Below, piece after piece: positions 1-5,228 of a DNA stretch of 5,228 nucleotides. The stretch spans positions 1 through 5,228 of the forward strand of contig CALREM010000032.1 in assembly GCA_943355185.1 (NCBI GenBank). The letters run 5' to 3'. The position numbers and the translations under genes are program-made. The notes beneath the pieces are model-generated. The model was given only the letters and a program-made list of their open reading frames with translations. It was not told the origin of the DNA and did not search any database. Origin of the DNA: Candidatus Nomurabacteria bacterium (GTDB taxonomy: Bacteria; Patescibacteriota; Minisyncoccia; Phycocordibacterales; PALSA-1337). The first letter of the stretch is position 1. Each line of letters opens with the position of its first letter.

Positions 1-796
1 GGGTGAGTGCGCGGTTGTATACTCGAACATCATCAAGTTTTCCATTGAAAAAATGTCGTGGAGTGCCTCGTCGATCACTTCCCATTCCAACCCTTTTATC
101 AAAGACATCATTACCATCCCATAGTGAAGTAAATACTTCAGTAGTCACAGATGCGATCGAATCTCCATCTTTATACATTGTAAGCGTCTTGGTACTACCA
201 TCCCACACCAGAGTCATCTGTTGCCACGCATTCTGTGTGACACTACCTGAAGATGAAATCAAAGTCACACGCGTAGTTCCATCGCTGACACGCCCTGTCC
301 ACGCGGCCGGATTACTGGAGTTTGTTTGCAGCAAATACACAGTCGAATCGACACTCGTGTTTGAACCTCCCCTAATAAAGACATTACCCGCTGTCTGGCT
401 TGCCGCAGGATACACCCATGCTGATATAGTAAAAGCATTGGTCGAACTCATGTTCAATGATTCCGATTGACCCGCATCGATGTATCCTGTTGTTCCATCA
501 AAACTTAGTCCTTGCCCCACTCGTCCCTCTATCCAAGTTACCCCTCCTGCCAATGTTCCTGTATTAGATCCTGCACTGTCTCCTGCAGTAGTACCAGAAC
601 CTTCATCAAACGTATAGTGAGCTACTAACCCTGATCCTGAACCTGAAATAGCAGCGAGTTGTGTATGTGCTGCAATGCTGAGAATAGAGTTGTATGTGTG
701 ATTGAGTTGTTGAGAGGAGAAGGTAATTGAGACGAGGAAGAATAGGAAAATAGAAATAAGTAAAGCTGATCCAAGCTTCGTGGATATAGAATGCAT
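1..796 (-). CDS. Secreted or surface LamG-domain (jellyroll) protein, N-terminal part, runs off the left edge
   Basis: The frame is open from ATG at 796 to the window edge and gives 265 residues; the C-terminus lies outside. Residues 1-7 (MHSISTK) form a short basic n-region, followed by a hydrophobic stretch at about 8-26, so this is a signal peptide or membrane anchor; no clear AxA cleavage site is visible. A Gly/Ser linker at 51-56 leads into a LamG/concanavalin-A-like domain at about 57-265. Its hallmarks are LVAHYTFDEGSG (57-68), GQGLSFDG (94-101) with GYIDAG (104-109), AFTISAWVYP (121-130), WQQMTLVWDG (191-200), and the closing strand FNGKLDDVRVYNRAL (250-264). Such domains bind carbohydrate or protein ligands outside the cell; the ligand cannot be told here. 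The start is supported by an in-frame TAA two codons upstream and by a -10 box six bases before the ATG. Further domains probably follow beyond the edge. The domain call is strong; the biological role is open. Confidence 0.9.
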   Translation of the reverse strand, partial: MHSISTKLGSALLISIFLFFLVSITFSSQQLNHTYNSILSIAAHTQLAAISGSGSGLVAHYTFDEGSGTTAGDSAGSNTGTLAGGVTWIEGRVGQGLSFDGTTGYIDAGQSESLNMSSTNAFTISAWVYPAASQTAGNVFIRGGSNTSVDSTVYLLQTNSSNPAAWTGRVSDGTTRVTLISSSGSVTQNAWQQMTLVWDGSTKTLTMYKDGDSIASVTTEVFTSLWDGNDVFDKRVGMGSDRRGTPRHFFNGKLDDVRVYNRALT

Positions 797-802
797 GAGT
801 TA

Positions 803-808
803 ATTATA
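803..808 (-). promoter_or_regulatory. Extended -10 box of the LamG gene, predicted leaderless promoter
   Basis: On the minus strand the sequence reads TGC-TATAAT-TAACTC-ATG. This is a perfect -10 hexamer with a TGn extension, exactly six bases from the start codon, so the predicted transcription start is the A of ATG (796). The best -35 candidate at 17-bp spacing is TTACCT (about 826-831), a poor match. No Shine-Dalgarno sequence is seen. The same hexamer supplies the TAA stop of the transposase frame reading in from upstream. Confidence 0.7.
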
Positions 809-1892
809 GCAAGAGAAGTGAGATAAGGTAAGGCATTGTATGAGGCCACCCACTTTTGCAGTCCTGAGGTAATTGATTAGCTGTTAATGACAACATGAAT
901 TGTACAGGTGATTGTTTGTTTCTGAAAGCGAAGTGTACTCGTTCTGTGTTGTAGAAGATTAGATAGTCCATAAGCTTGCGGTTGAATATCTCCGTAGTGA
1001 GTAATTCACTCATATGAAAATCAATAAACTCATCTTGAATTGTCCGATTGAACCGTTCAAGATGGGCATTCATTTTGGGAGTACGTGGGTATGTGTGGTA
1101 ATGGGTAAGATGAAGTTTGCGAATCTCTGCATCAAAATGCTTCTTAAATTCTGATCCATTGTCAGTCAGGACAAAGACAAATGGGAATGGAAATATCTTG
1201 AGACAGAGTTCAAAGAACTCTTTTGCAGCGAGTGATGCGTGAGATGTGGTACTCCATGCAAAAGAAAATCTTGTAAATATATCTTCAAAGGTGATGATGT
1301 ACCTGCGTGTCCCGTGAATGTGTTTTTCGATACTGTCAAAGGCCACACAGTGACCTGGGTAGAGAGCTTTGAAGTCCTTGGGCTTCCTCGTTACTTTGAT
1401 ACGATTAATCTTCTTAATCTTTCCAAAGTGAGACACTTTACTTGGAAACATACGGAGTCCTCCGAGATCGATGATGAGTCGTCCAATTGTCTTGGTTTTG
1501 GGACATTTCAAGTTCAACGTGTTGCAGTACGAGAGAAGCAACGGGTACAGCTTCTCCTTTCCAAGGTTTGGGTGTAACCATCGCAGTCGTTTGAGTTCTG
1601 CGAGGATACGATCATCCCACAATCGTCTTCTTTTTACTTTAGGTGCCTTGGATCTAGGATTAAGTGAATCGAGTTTACCACCACCTTCTTCGAGCGTCTT
1701 CTGCCAGTTGAAGAGAGTTCTTTCTTTAACCTTGAAGGCTTCTTCTGTTGCTTTTGTACCGTACTTCTCCCAAAAGGCCAGTGTTCTCACTCTCTGCTTA
1801 GCTTGTTCAGTGATCATATACCGAAAGCGTATCATCCTTTCCCAGCCACTGATGAAACCTTTTGTCTTCCGAAATTTGTTAAAAATTCTCAT
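804..1892 (-). CDS. DDE (rve-type) transposase of an IS481/IS3-like insertion sequence
   Basis: This 362-residue frame encodes a transposase with an N-terminal helix-turn-helix (about 40-68, including TEEAFKVKERTLFNWQ), a basic linker (81-90) and an rve integrase-like catalytic core. The DDE triad is visible as D186 in CVAFDSIE, D244 in VLTDNGSEF and E279 in NAHLERFNRT; the last two are 34 residues apart, as usual in this fold. The tail YNTERVH...SPVQFM (314-333) is typical of IS481 and IS3 OrfB proteins. The true start is uncertain: M1 (1892), M20 (1835) or M26 (1817). M26 begins where the recognisable HTH region starts, and no ribosome site clearly favours any of them. The frame does not stop inside the element. 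It runs through the inverted repeat at 872-856 and takes its last roughly 16 residues from flanking DNA, ending at a TAA within the LamG -10 box. No frameshift or missing catalytic residue is seen, so it could be active. Confidence 0.88.
   Translation of the reverse strand: MRIFNKFRKTKGFISGWERMIRFRYMITEQAKQRVRTLAFWEKYGTKATEEAFKVKERTLFNWQKTLEEGGGKLDSLNPRSKAPKVKRRRLWDDRILAELKRLRWLHPNLGKEKLYPLLLSYCNTLNLKCPKTKTIGRLIIDLGGLRMFPSKVSHFGKIKKINRIKVTRKPKDFKALYPGHCVAFDSIEKHIHGTRRYIITFEDIFTRFSFAWSTTSHASLAAKEFFELCLKIFPFPFVFVLTDNGSEFKKHFDAEIRKLHLTHYHTYPRTPKMNAHLERFNRTIQDEFIDFHMSELLTTEIFNRKLMDYLIFYNTERVHFAFRNKQSPVQFMLSLTANQLPQDCKSGWPHTMPYLISLLLL
856..872 (+). repeat. Left terminal inverted repeat of the insertion sequence
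   Basis: The sequence TTGCAGTCCTGAGGTAA pairs with the reverse complement of 1901-1917 at 14 of 17 positions, including the first eight without mismatch. It is transcribed and translated as codons of the transposase C-terminus (around residues 341-346, LPQDCK). Confidence 0.8.
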
Positions 1893-1900
1893 ATCTTTAG

Positions 1901-1917
1901 TTTCCTAAAGACTGCAA
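1901..1917 (-). repeat. Right terminal inverted repeat of the insertion sequence
   Basis: Read on the minus strand this is TTGCAGTCTTTAGGAAA, matching the left repeat at 14 of 17 positions. It lies just upstream of the transposase start. Its outer TTGCAG resembles a -35 hexamer and might help drive the transposase, but no good -10 box at standard spacing follows it. Confidence 0.8.
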
Positions 1918-1951
1918 TATGTATCTGACCTTATGCACTCGGGTTTTGTAT

Positions 1952-1957
1952 TATAAT
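1952..1957 (+). promoter_or_regulatory. -10 box of the helicase-nuclease gene, predicted leaderless promoter
   Basis: TATAAT is followed by ACCCTC and then ATG at 1964, so the predicted transcription start coincides with the start codon. No convincing -35 hexamer is present; CTGACC at 1925-1930 is too far away (21-bp spacer). There is no Shine-Dalgarno sequence. The box decides the start: the upstream in-frame ATG at 1919 lies before the promoter. Confidence 0.7.
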
Positions 1958-1963
1958 ACCCTC

Positions 1964-4924
1964 ATGCCAAAATCTCCTGCTCAACCAAATCCCTTTGATC
2001 GGGCATATGCAATTCTCAATAAAGCCCAAAAAAAGGCCGTCGATACGATCGAGGGTCCAGTCATGGTTATTGCTGGACCAGGTACCGGTAAGACCACTAT
2101 TCTGACTCTGCGCATCGCCAACATTTTACGTCTGACTGATACTTCTCCTGACAGTATTTTGGCGCTCACTTTTACGGAATCAGGTGCACATACGATGCGT
2201 CGTAAACTCTTGGAGACGATTGGTCCAGCGGCATATAAAGTAGCGATTCACACTTTCCATGGTTTTGCGGCACATACGATCGAATATCATCCTGATTATT
2301 TTTCCCGAATTATTGGTTCGAAACTGATTACCGAGGCCGAACAGATTCGGATTATAGAAAAGATTATTGAGTCAGGAGATATCGAAGCGTTGCGACCGTA
2401 TGGAGATCCGACCTACTATGTGCGACCGGTGCTGCGCGAAATTCACGTTTTAAAACGAGAGAACGTTTCACCTGCTGTTTTATTGAAAAGTGTGGATGTG
2501 GAAGAGGAAAGTGGTGGCGAACTATCTGCTACAGAAACAGAAAAACGTGCCAAAAGAGTTATTAAAAATAAAGAGCTTGCTTTTGTGTACTCGGAATATG
2601 AAAAAGCATTAGCCAAAGCTAAACAATATGATTTCGACGACATGTTGTTGGAAATCATCCGTGCCACGGAAAAGGACGCAGATTTCAAATTGATCTTGCA
2701 GGAAAAATATCAATACATTTTGGCCGATGAACATCAGGATGCCAATGCCGCACAAAATCGCATTTTGGAGTTACTGTCTGATTTTCATCAATCACCTAAT
2801 CTGTTTATAGTCGGCGATGACAAGCAGGCGATCTATCGTTTCCAGGGAGCATCATTGGAAAACTTTTTGTATTTTTCACATAAATATCCTGATGCTGTCG
2901 TTATTGATCTCGAACATAACTATCGTTCACATCAGGGGATTCTCGATGCTGCACATAGCTTGATCGGAAAGAACCCATCGATGCCCGGAAGAAATCTTAC
3001 AGAACTCAAATCTCTATTGATGGGACGAAGAGCTATCCATGTCCTCGAATGTGCCACGGTTGATGATGAACTGGAAATGATCGTTCATCGGATTAAAACG
3101 TTGTTAGAAGAAGGTGAGACACCGGATGAGATTGCAGTTTTGTATCGTGATAATAAACACGCAGCATCTCTGGCCGCTATTCTTAAGTCTCACGGTATTT
3201 CACATCGGATTGAATCGGATCATAACGTCATGGATGATATGGATGTAGTGAAGATTTTGACACTTTGTCGAGCTATCCAGGACCCGTCCGATGGCTCTGC
3301 ATTAGCCCAGGCACTCTTTATACGTGAATTAGGGGCAGATTCAGCCGAAGTTGCAGCACTCTGTGCTCGAGCCAGTAAAGAGAGGAAACCACTTCATCGA
3401 TTGCTCAAAGAAACAGTCGATCCTCAAACCAAAAGTGTGCGTCAGGCATATGCACGAATTATCGATTGGTCACATCAAGCGAAACTAGTATCATGCTCTG
3501 TTTTTTTACAAAAAGTAATTCAGGAAACGAATCTATTGTTGGCGATCGTGTCCGCACCTGATTCATTGGAGCGACTAAACTCGGTTCAAGCATTTTTTGA
3601 TCATGTGGTAGCCGCGAGTCAGTCTGCCCGTATCTTCCGTCTAGCAGACTTTATGGCATACCTTGATATTACTGAAGCCCATGGTATATCGACTCGTCGT
3701 ACCTACACTGAACATATTCACGGAGTTCGTCTGATGACAGCTCATCGAGCAAAAGGTCAGGAATTTAATTATGTATTTATTATTCATGTGGTCGATGGGG
3801 TCTGGGGTAATCGTTCGTCTCGACACTTATTCCATATTCCGGTGATCGAGCATGCTCGTGCAACGGGTCGCATCGATGATGAGCGTCGGCTGTTCTACGT
3901 CGCTCTGACACGTGCACGAAAAGACGTCACTGTCAGTTATGCCTCCAGTGACGTCTCCAAAGATACGATTGCCAGCCAATTTATTTCTGAAATTGATCCA
4001 TCGCTTTTGGAAACAGAAAAAGTTCATGTCGAAGATCCGACTGCACGCATGATTACGGCATTTATGTCACAGAAGTCGACTGTACTCGATACATCCATAT
4101 CTATTTTGCAGCCAGATTTTGTTCGGGCTAAATTTCTCGGTCAACCACTTTCAGTTACCCATCTGAATAATTATTTGGAATGCCCATGGAGATATTTCTT
4201 TGTAAATCTGATCCGTATTCCGCAGGCGGAAAATAAACATCAGTTGTATGGTACGGCTATTCATGCAGCATTACGAACCTTTTTTGATTCATATAAAGAA
4301 GGAGAAGACTTGGTGCTGAAACGCTTGATCGAACTGTTTGTCTACCATGTCGATGCGCTTCCATTTGCAGCCGATGATCGTGAAGATGCTTTAAAAAAGG
4401 GAACCAAAGCGCTCGAAGGATATCACAAAACCTATTATCCCCAATGGAATCGCAGACTATTGAGTGAATATGCGGTACGAGGAACCGAAGTGGTTATAGA
4501 AGAAGGGGTCACACTTGAGCTGTCAGGAAAGCTGGATAAGATCGAATTGATAGATGATCGAAATGTGGTGGTGGTTGATTATAAAACAGGTAAACCAAAA
4601 TCACGTAATCAGATCGAAGGAAAGGTTGCAAGTAATAGTGGTGGTGAAGGAAATTATTTCCGTCAGTTGGCATTCTATAAGTTACTACTGGAAGGTGATA
4701 CCAAGTTCACTCTCAAATATGGGGAGATTGATTTCATTGAACCAAATGATCGAGGAAAATACAAAGTAGAACGATTTGAGATCGACTCGGAAGCTGTGGA
4801 GAAAGTAAAAGCTGAAATTGTTCTCATGGCTAAGGATATTATCAGCCTTTCTTTTATAAAATCCGAATGTGACGATCCTCACTGCGAGTACTGTGTTTTG
4901 GGTAAATTGTTAGTTGATAAATGA
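1964..4924 (+). CDS. UvrD/AddA-like ATP-dependent DNA helicase fused to a C-terminal PD-(D/E)XK nuclease
   Basis: This 986-residue protein is a superfamily 1A 3'-5' DNA helicase joined to a RecB/AddB-type nuclease, probably used for DNA end resection or recombination repair in the cytoplasm. Helicase motifs: Q motif glutamine at 22, Walker A GPGTGKTT 38-45, motif Ia LTFTESGAHT from 68, HTFHGFA 96-102, motif II DEHQD 255-259, motif III VGDDKQAIYRFQGA 283-296, motif IV EHNYRS 317-322, motif V LMTAHRAKGQEF 590-601 and motif VI RLFYVALTRARK 642-653. The nuclease begins near LSVTHLNNYLECPW (729-742). Its catalytic set is complete: H767 in GTAIH, D858 in SGKLDKIE, D872 and K874 in VVDYKTGK, and Q901/Y905 in RQLAFY. 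Cysteines 740, 969, 974 and 977 (C-x4-C-x2-C at the end) resemble the iron-sulfur set of AddB, AdnAB and Cas4 nucleases; that is inference. The layout is closest to a single AdnA/AdnB-type chain of about 1000 residues; no partner subunit is present. I chose ATG 1964 because the -10 box is six bases upstream; an earlier in-frame ATG at 1919 would add 15 unconvincing residues. Confidence 0.93.
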   Translation: MPKSPAQPNPFDRAYAILNKAQKKAVDTIEGPVMVIAGPGTGKTTILTLRIANILRLTDTSPDSILALTFTESGAHTMRRKLLETIGPAAYKVAIHTFHGFAAHTIEYHPDYFSRIIGSKLITEAEQIRIIEKIIESGDIEALRPYGDPTYYVRPVLREIHVLKRENVSPAVLLKSVDVEEESGGELSATETEKRAKRVIKNKELAFVYSEYEKALAKAKQYDFDDMLLEIIRATEKDADFKLILQEKYQYILADEHQDANAAQNRILELLSDFHQSPNLFIVGDDKQAIYRFQGASLENFLYFSHKYPDAVVIDLEHNYRSHQGILDAAHSLIGKNPSMPGRNLTELKSLLMGRRAIHVLECATVDDELEMIVHRIKTLLEEGETPDEIAVLYRDNKHAASLAAILKSHGISHRIESDHNVMDDMDVVKILTLCRAIQDPSDGSALAQALFIRELGADSAEVAALCARASKERKPLHRLLKETVDPQTKSVRQAYARIIDWSHQAKLVSCSVFLQKVIQETNLLLAIVSAPDSLERLNSVQAFFDHVVAASQSARIFRLADFMAYLDITEAHGISTRRTYTEHIHGVRLMTAHRAKGQEFNYVFIIHVVDGVWGNRSSRHLFHIPVIEHARATGRIDDERRLFYVALTRARKDVTVSYASSDVSKDTIASQFISEIDPSLLETEKVHVEDPTARMITAFMSQKSTVLDTSISILQPDFVRAKFLGQPLSVTHLNNYLECPWRYFFVNLIRIPQAENKHQLYGTAIHAALRTFFDSYKEGEDLVLKRLIELFVYHVDALPFAADDREDALKKGTKALEGYHKTYYPQWNRRLLSEYAVRGTEVVIEEGVTLELSGKLDKIELIDDRNVVVVDYKTGKPKSRNQIEGKVASNSGGEGNYFRQLAFYKLLLEGDTKFTLKYGEIDFIEPNDRGKYKVERFEIDSEAVEKVKAEIVLMAKDIISLSFIKSECDDPHCEYCVLGKLLVDK
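3922..3956 (+). repeat. Perfect 11-bp inverted repeat (hairpin) inside the helicase gene
   Basis: AGACGTCACTG at 3922-3932 is the exact reverse complement of CAGTGACGTCT at 3946-3956, with a 13-base loop. It lies just after helicase motif VI, in codons for KDVTV...SSDVS. No T-run follows, so it is not a standard terminator. Its function, if any, is unknown. Confidence 0.75.
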
Positions 4925-4930
4925 TATACT
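4922..4930 (+). promoter_or_regulatory. Extended -10 box of the microprotein gene, overlapping the helicase stop codon
   Basis: The sequence TGA-TATACT-GATCCT-ATG matches an extended -10 element (TGn plus hexamer) six bases before the ATG at 4937. The helicase stop codon TGA itself provides the TG extension. There is no recognisable -35 hexamer and no Shine-Dalgarno sequence. The third such arrangement in the window makes chance less likely, though TATACT is a weaker hexamer than TATAAT. Confidence 0.55.
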
Positions 4931-4936
4931 GATCCT

Positions 4937-5029
4937 ATGGAAACGTTCATCATTATACTCATCGTTGGAGCAATCCTTTGGAATAGCACCAAAAAAGTCG
5001 AGAAGAAAGACGACAAGAAAAAGAAATAA
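4937..5029 (+). CDS. 30-residue single-pass membrane microprotein with a lysine-rich tail
   Basis: ATG at 4937 to TAA at 5027-5029 encodes a 30-residue peptide. Residues 4-15 (FIIILIVGAILW) form a hydrophobic membrane-spanning segment, and the rest (NSTKKVEKKDDKKKK) is a charged, mostly basic tail. By the positive-inside rule the tail should face the cytoplasm. I do not recognise a family. Support for a real gene comes from the extended -10 box exactly six bases before the ATG, as at the two larger genes, the clear two-part composition, and the lack of any other gene in this gap. It begins 12 bases after the helicase stop and in the same frame, so it could be expressed from its own promoter. 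Possible roles include a small membrane regulator or a structural peptide; none can be chosen. Chance remains possible because the frame is short. Confidence 0.55.
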   Translation: METFIIILIVGAILWNSTKKVEKKDDKKKK

Positions 5030-5038
5030 CAGACGTTT

Positions 5039-5228
5039 TTATTTTTCTTCAGAGAGAATGGTATCGATGATACTTTTGAACACACTTTCTGGTAAAGCCC
5101 CGGTTACGCGAATTTTTTGTCGATCCTCAGCTACGACTATGGTACCTGGAAATTGAAGCGATAGTGATTGAATAAGAGGATCTATTTTTGAAGATAGAGG
5201 TTGTTTAAATAAGAATACACTTGTAGGT
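5039..5228 (-). CDS. C-terminal end of a probable thioredoxin-fold (Trx/DsbA-like) protein, runs off the right edge
   Basis: The minus-strand frame is open from the right edge (5227) to a TAA at 5041-5039 and gives the last 62 residues of a protein whose start lies outside. The segment from FPGTIVV (26-32 of the visible part) through VTGALPESVFKSIID (41-55) lines up without gaps against the C-terminal half of thioredoxin: FP falls at the cis-proline position, two strands follow, then TGAL where thioredoxin has VGAL, and then the last helix. The CxxC motif, if present, would lie beyond the edge, so redox activity cannot be judged. The gene converges on the microprotein gene with a 9-base gap. 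The coding frame is fairly secure; the fold is a resemblance by eye only. Confidence 0.6.
   Translation of the reverse strand, partial: PTSVFLFKQPLSSKIDPLIQSLSLQFPGTIVVAEDRQKIRVTGALPESVFKSIIDTILSEEK

Larger units (their letters stand above)
856..1917 (-). mobile_element. IS481/IS3-like insertion sequence, about 1.06 kb
   Basis: The element is bounded by imperfect inverted repeats around a single transposase gene. It lies between the promoters of two divergently transcribed genes: its left end is 59 bases from the LamG ATG and its right end 46 bases from the helicase ATG, and both -10 boxes lie outside it. No target duplication directly abuts the repeats. A four-base TATG occurs at 1918-1921 and again at 839-842, but accepting it would add 13 bases outside the left repeat. 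The exact ends are therefore uncertain by some 15 bases on the left. The family call rests on the single-ORF layout and the DDE protein; IS481 and IS3 cannot be separated firmly by eye. Confidence 0.75.

Noticed and set aside
3..470. 155-codon open frame on the plus strand
   Set aside because: It is the antisense shadow of the LamG gene, whose minus-strand frame shows a clear domain and signal segment.
625..849. 74-codon minus-strand frame overlapping the LamG start
   Set aside because: It is out of frame with LamG, overlaps its signal region and promoter, and its serine/leucine-rich product has no recognisable feature.
1239..1908. Two plus-strand open frames of 112 and 145 codons across the transposase gene
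   Set aside because: They are antisense to a transposase with an intact DDE triad and helix-turn-helix; their products show no domain features.
1919..1963. Upstream in-frame ATG extending the helicase by 15 residues (MYLTLCTRVLYYNTL)
   Set aside because: The added residues do not resemble a helicase N-terminus, the ATG lies before the -10 box at 1952-1957, and it abuts the insertion sequence end. ATG 1964 fits the promoter spacing.
2184..2282. Repeated GCACATACGAT in the helicase gene
   Set aside because: Both copies encode Ala-His-Thr in conserved helicase segments; two copies of an 11-mer in coding sequence do not make a repeat array.
5015..5049. A/T-only style hairpin (AAGAAAAA pairing with TTTTTCTT, 19-base loop) as a bidirectional terminator between convergent genes
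   Set aside because: The stem is eight mostly A-T pairs with a long loop and arises from lysine codons; it is too weak to call a terminator, although a role at the convergent ends cannot be excluded.
4914..5156. 80-codon plus-strand frame covering the microprotein gene and the right-hand partial gene
   Set aside because: Its product looks like random basic sequence, it overlaps the end of the helicase, and the alternative frames are better supported by composition and promoter placement.
1..5228. CRISPR array, tRNA, rRNA or riboswitch
   Set aside because: No regularly spaced repeats, cloverleaf-like segments or conserved RNA motifs were seen on either strand, and almost all of the window is protein-coding.

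Overview
The window looks like bacterial chromosome of moderate GC, read with the standard code: the long frames carry no in-frame TGA, and TGA ends the helicase gene. A secreted LamG-domain protein, a one-chain UvrD-type helicase fused to a PD-(D/E)XK nuclease, an IS481/IS3-like insertion sequence and a complete lack of Shine-Dalgarno sites at the likely gene starts together suggest an uncultivated lineage such as the Candidate Phyla Radiation (Patescibacteria). That placement is inference only; the window holds no phylogenetic marker.

Layout, left to right. (1) Bases 1-796, minus strand: the N-terminal 265 residues of an exported LamG (laminin-G/concanavalin-A-like jellyroll) protein, running off the left edge. 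(2) About 856-1917: an insertion sequence of roughly 1.06 kb with imperfect 17-bp terminal inverted repeats (14 of 17 identical) and one DDE transposase on the minus strand. It sits in what was a short (about 100 bp) divergent intergenic region between the LamG gene and the helicase gene. (3) 1964-4924, plus strand: a 986-residue superfamily 1 helicase-nuclease with all helicase motifs, a complete RecB/AddB-type nuclease site and four cysteines placed as in iron-sulfur nucleases. (4) 4937-5029, plus strand: a 30-codon membrane microprotein with a lysine-rich tail. (5) 5039-5228, minus strand: the C-terminal end of a gene converging on the microprotein, resembling the C-terminal half of a thioredoxin fold.

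The most striking pattern is shared regulatory layout. The LamG gene, the helicase gene and the microprotein gene each have a -10 hexamer (TATAAT, TATAAT, TATACT) followed by exactly six bases and then ATG. That spacing puts the predicted transcription start on the A of the start codon, so all three mRNAs are predicted to be leaderless. This also moves the helicase start to 1964 rather than the upstream in-frame ATG at 1919, and supports the microprotein as a real gene. The transposase gene lacks this arrangement, which fits its arrival as a mobile element.

The genes do not form an obvious pathway. The helicase-nuclease probably acts in DNA end processing or recombination repair. The LamG protein is a surface or secreted binding protein. 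The microprotein is co-oriented with the helicase, only 12 bases downstream and in the same frame.
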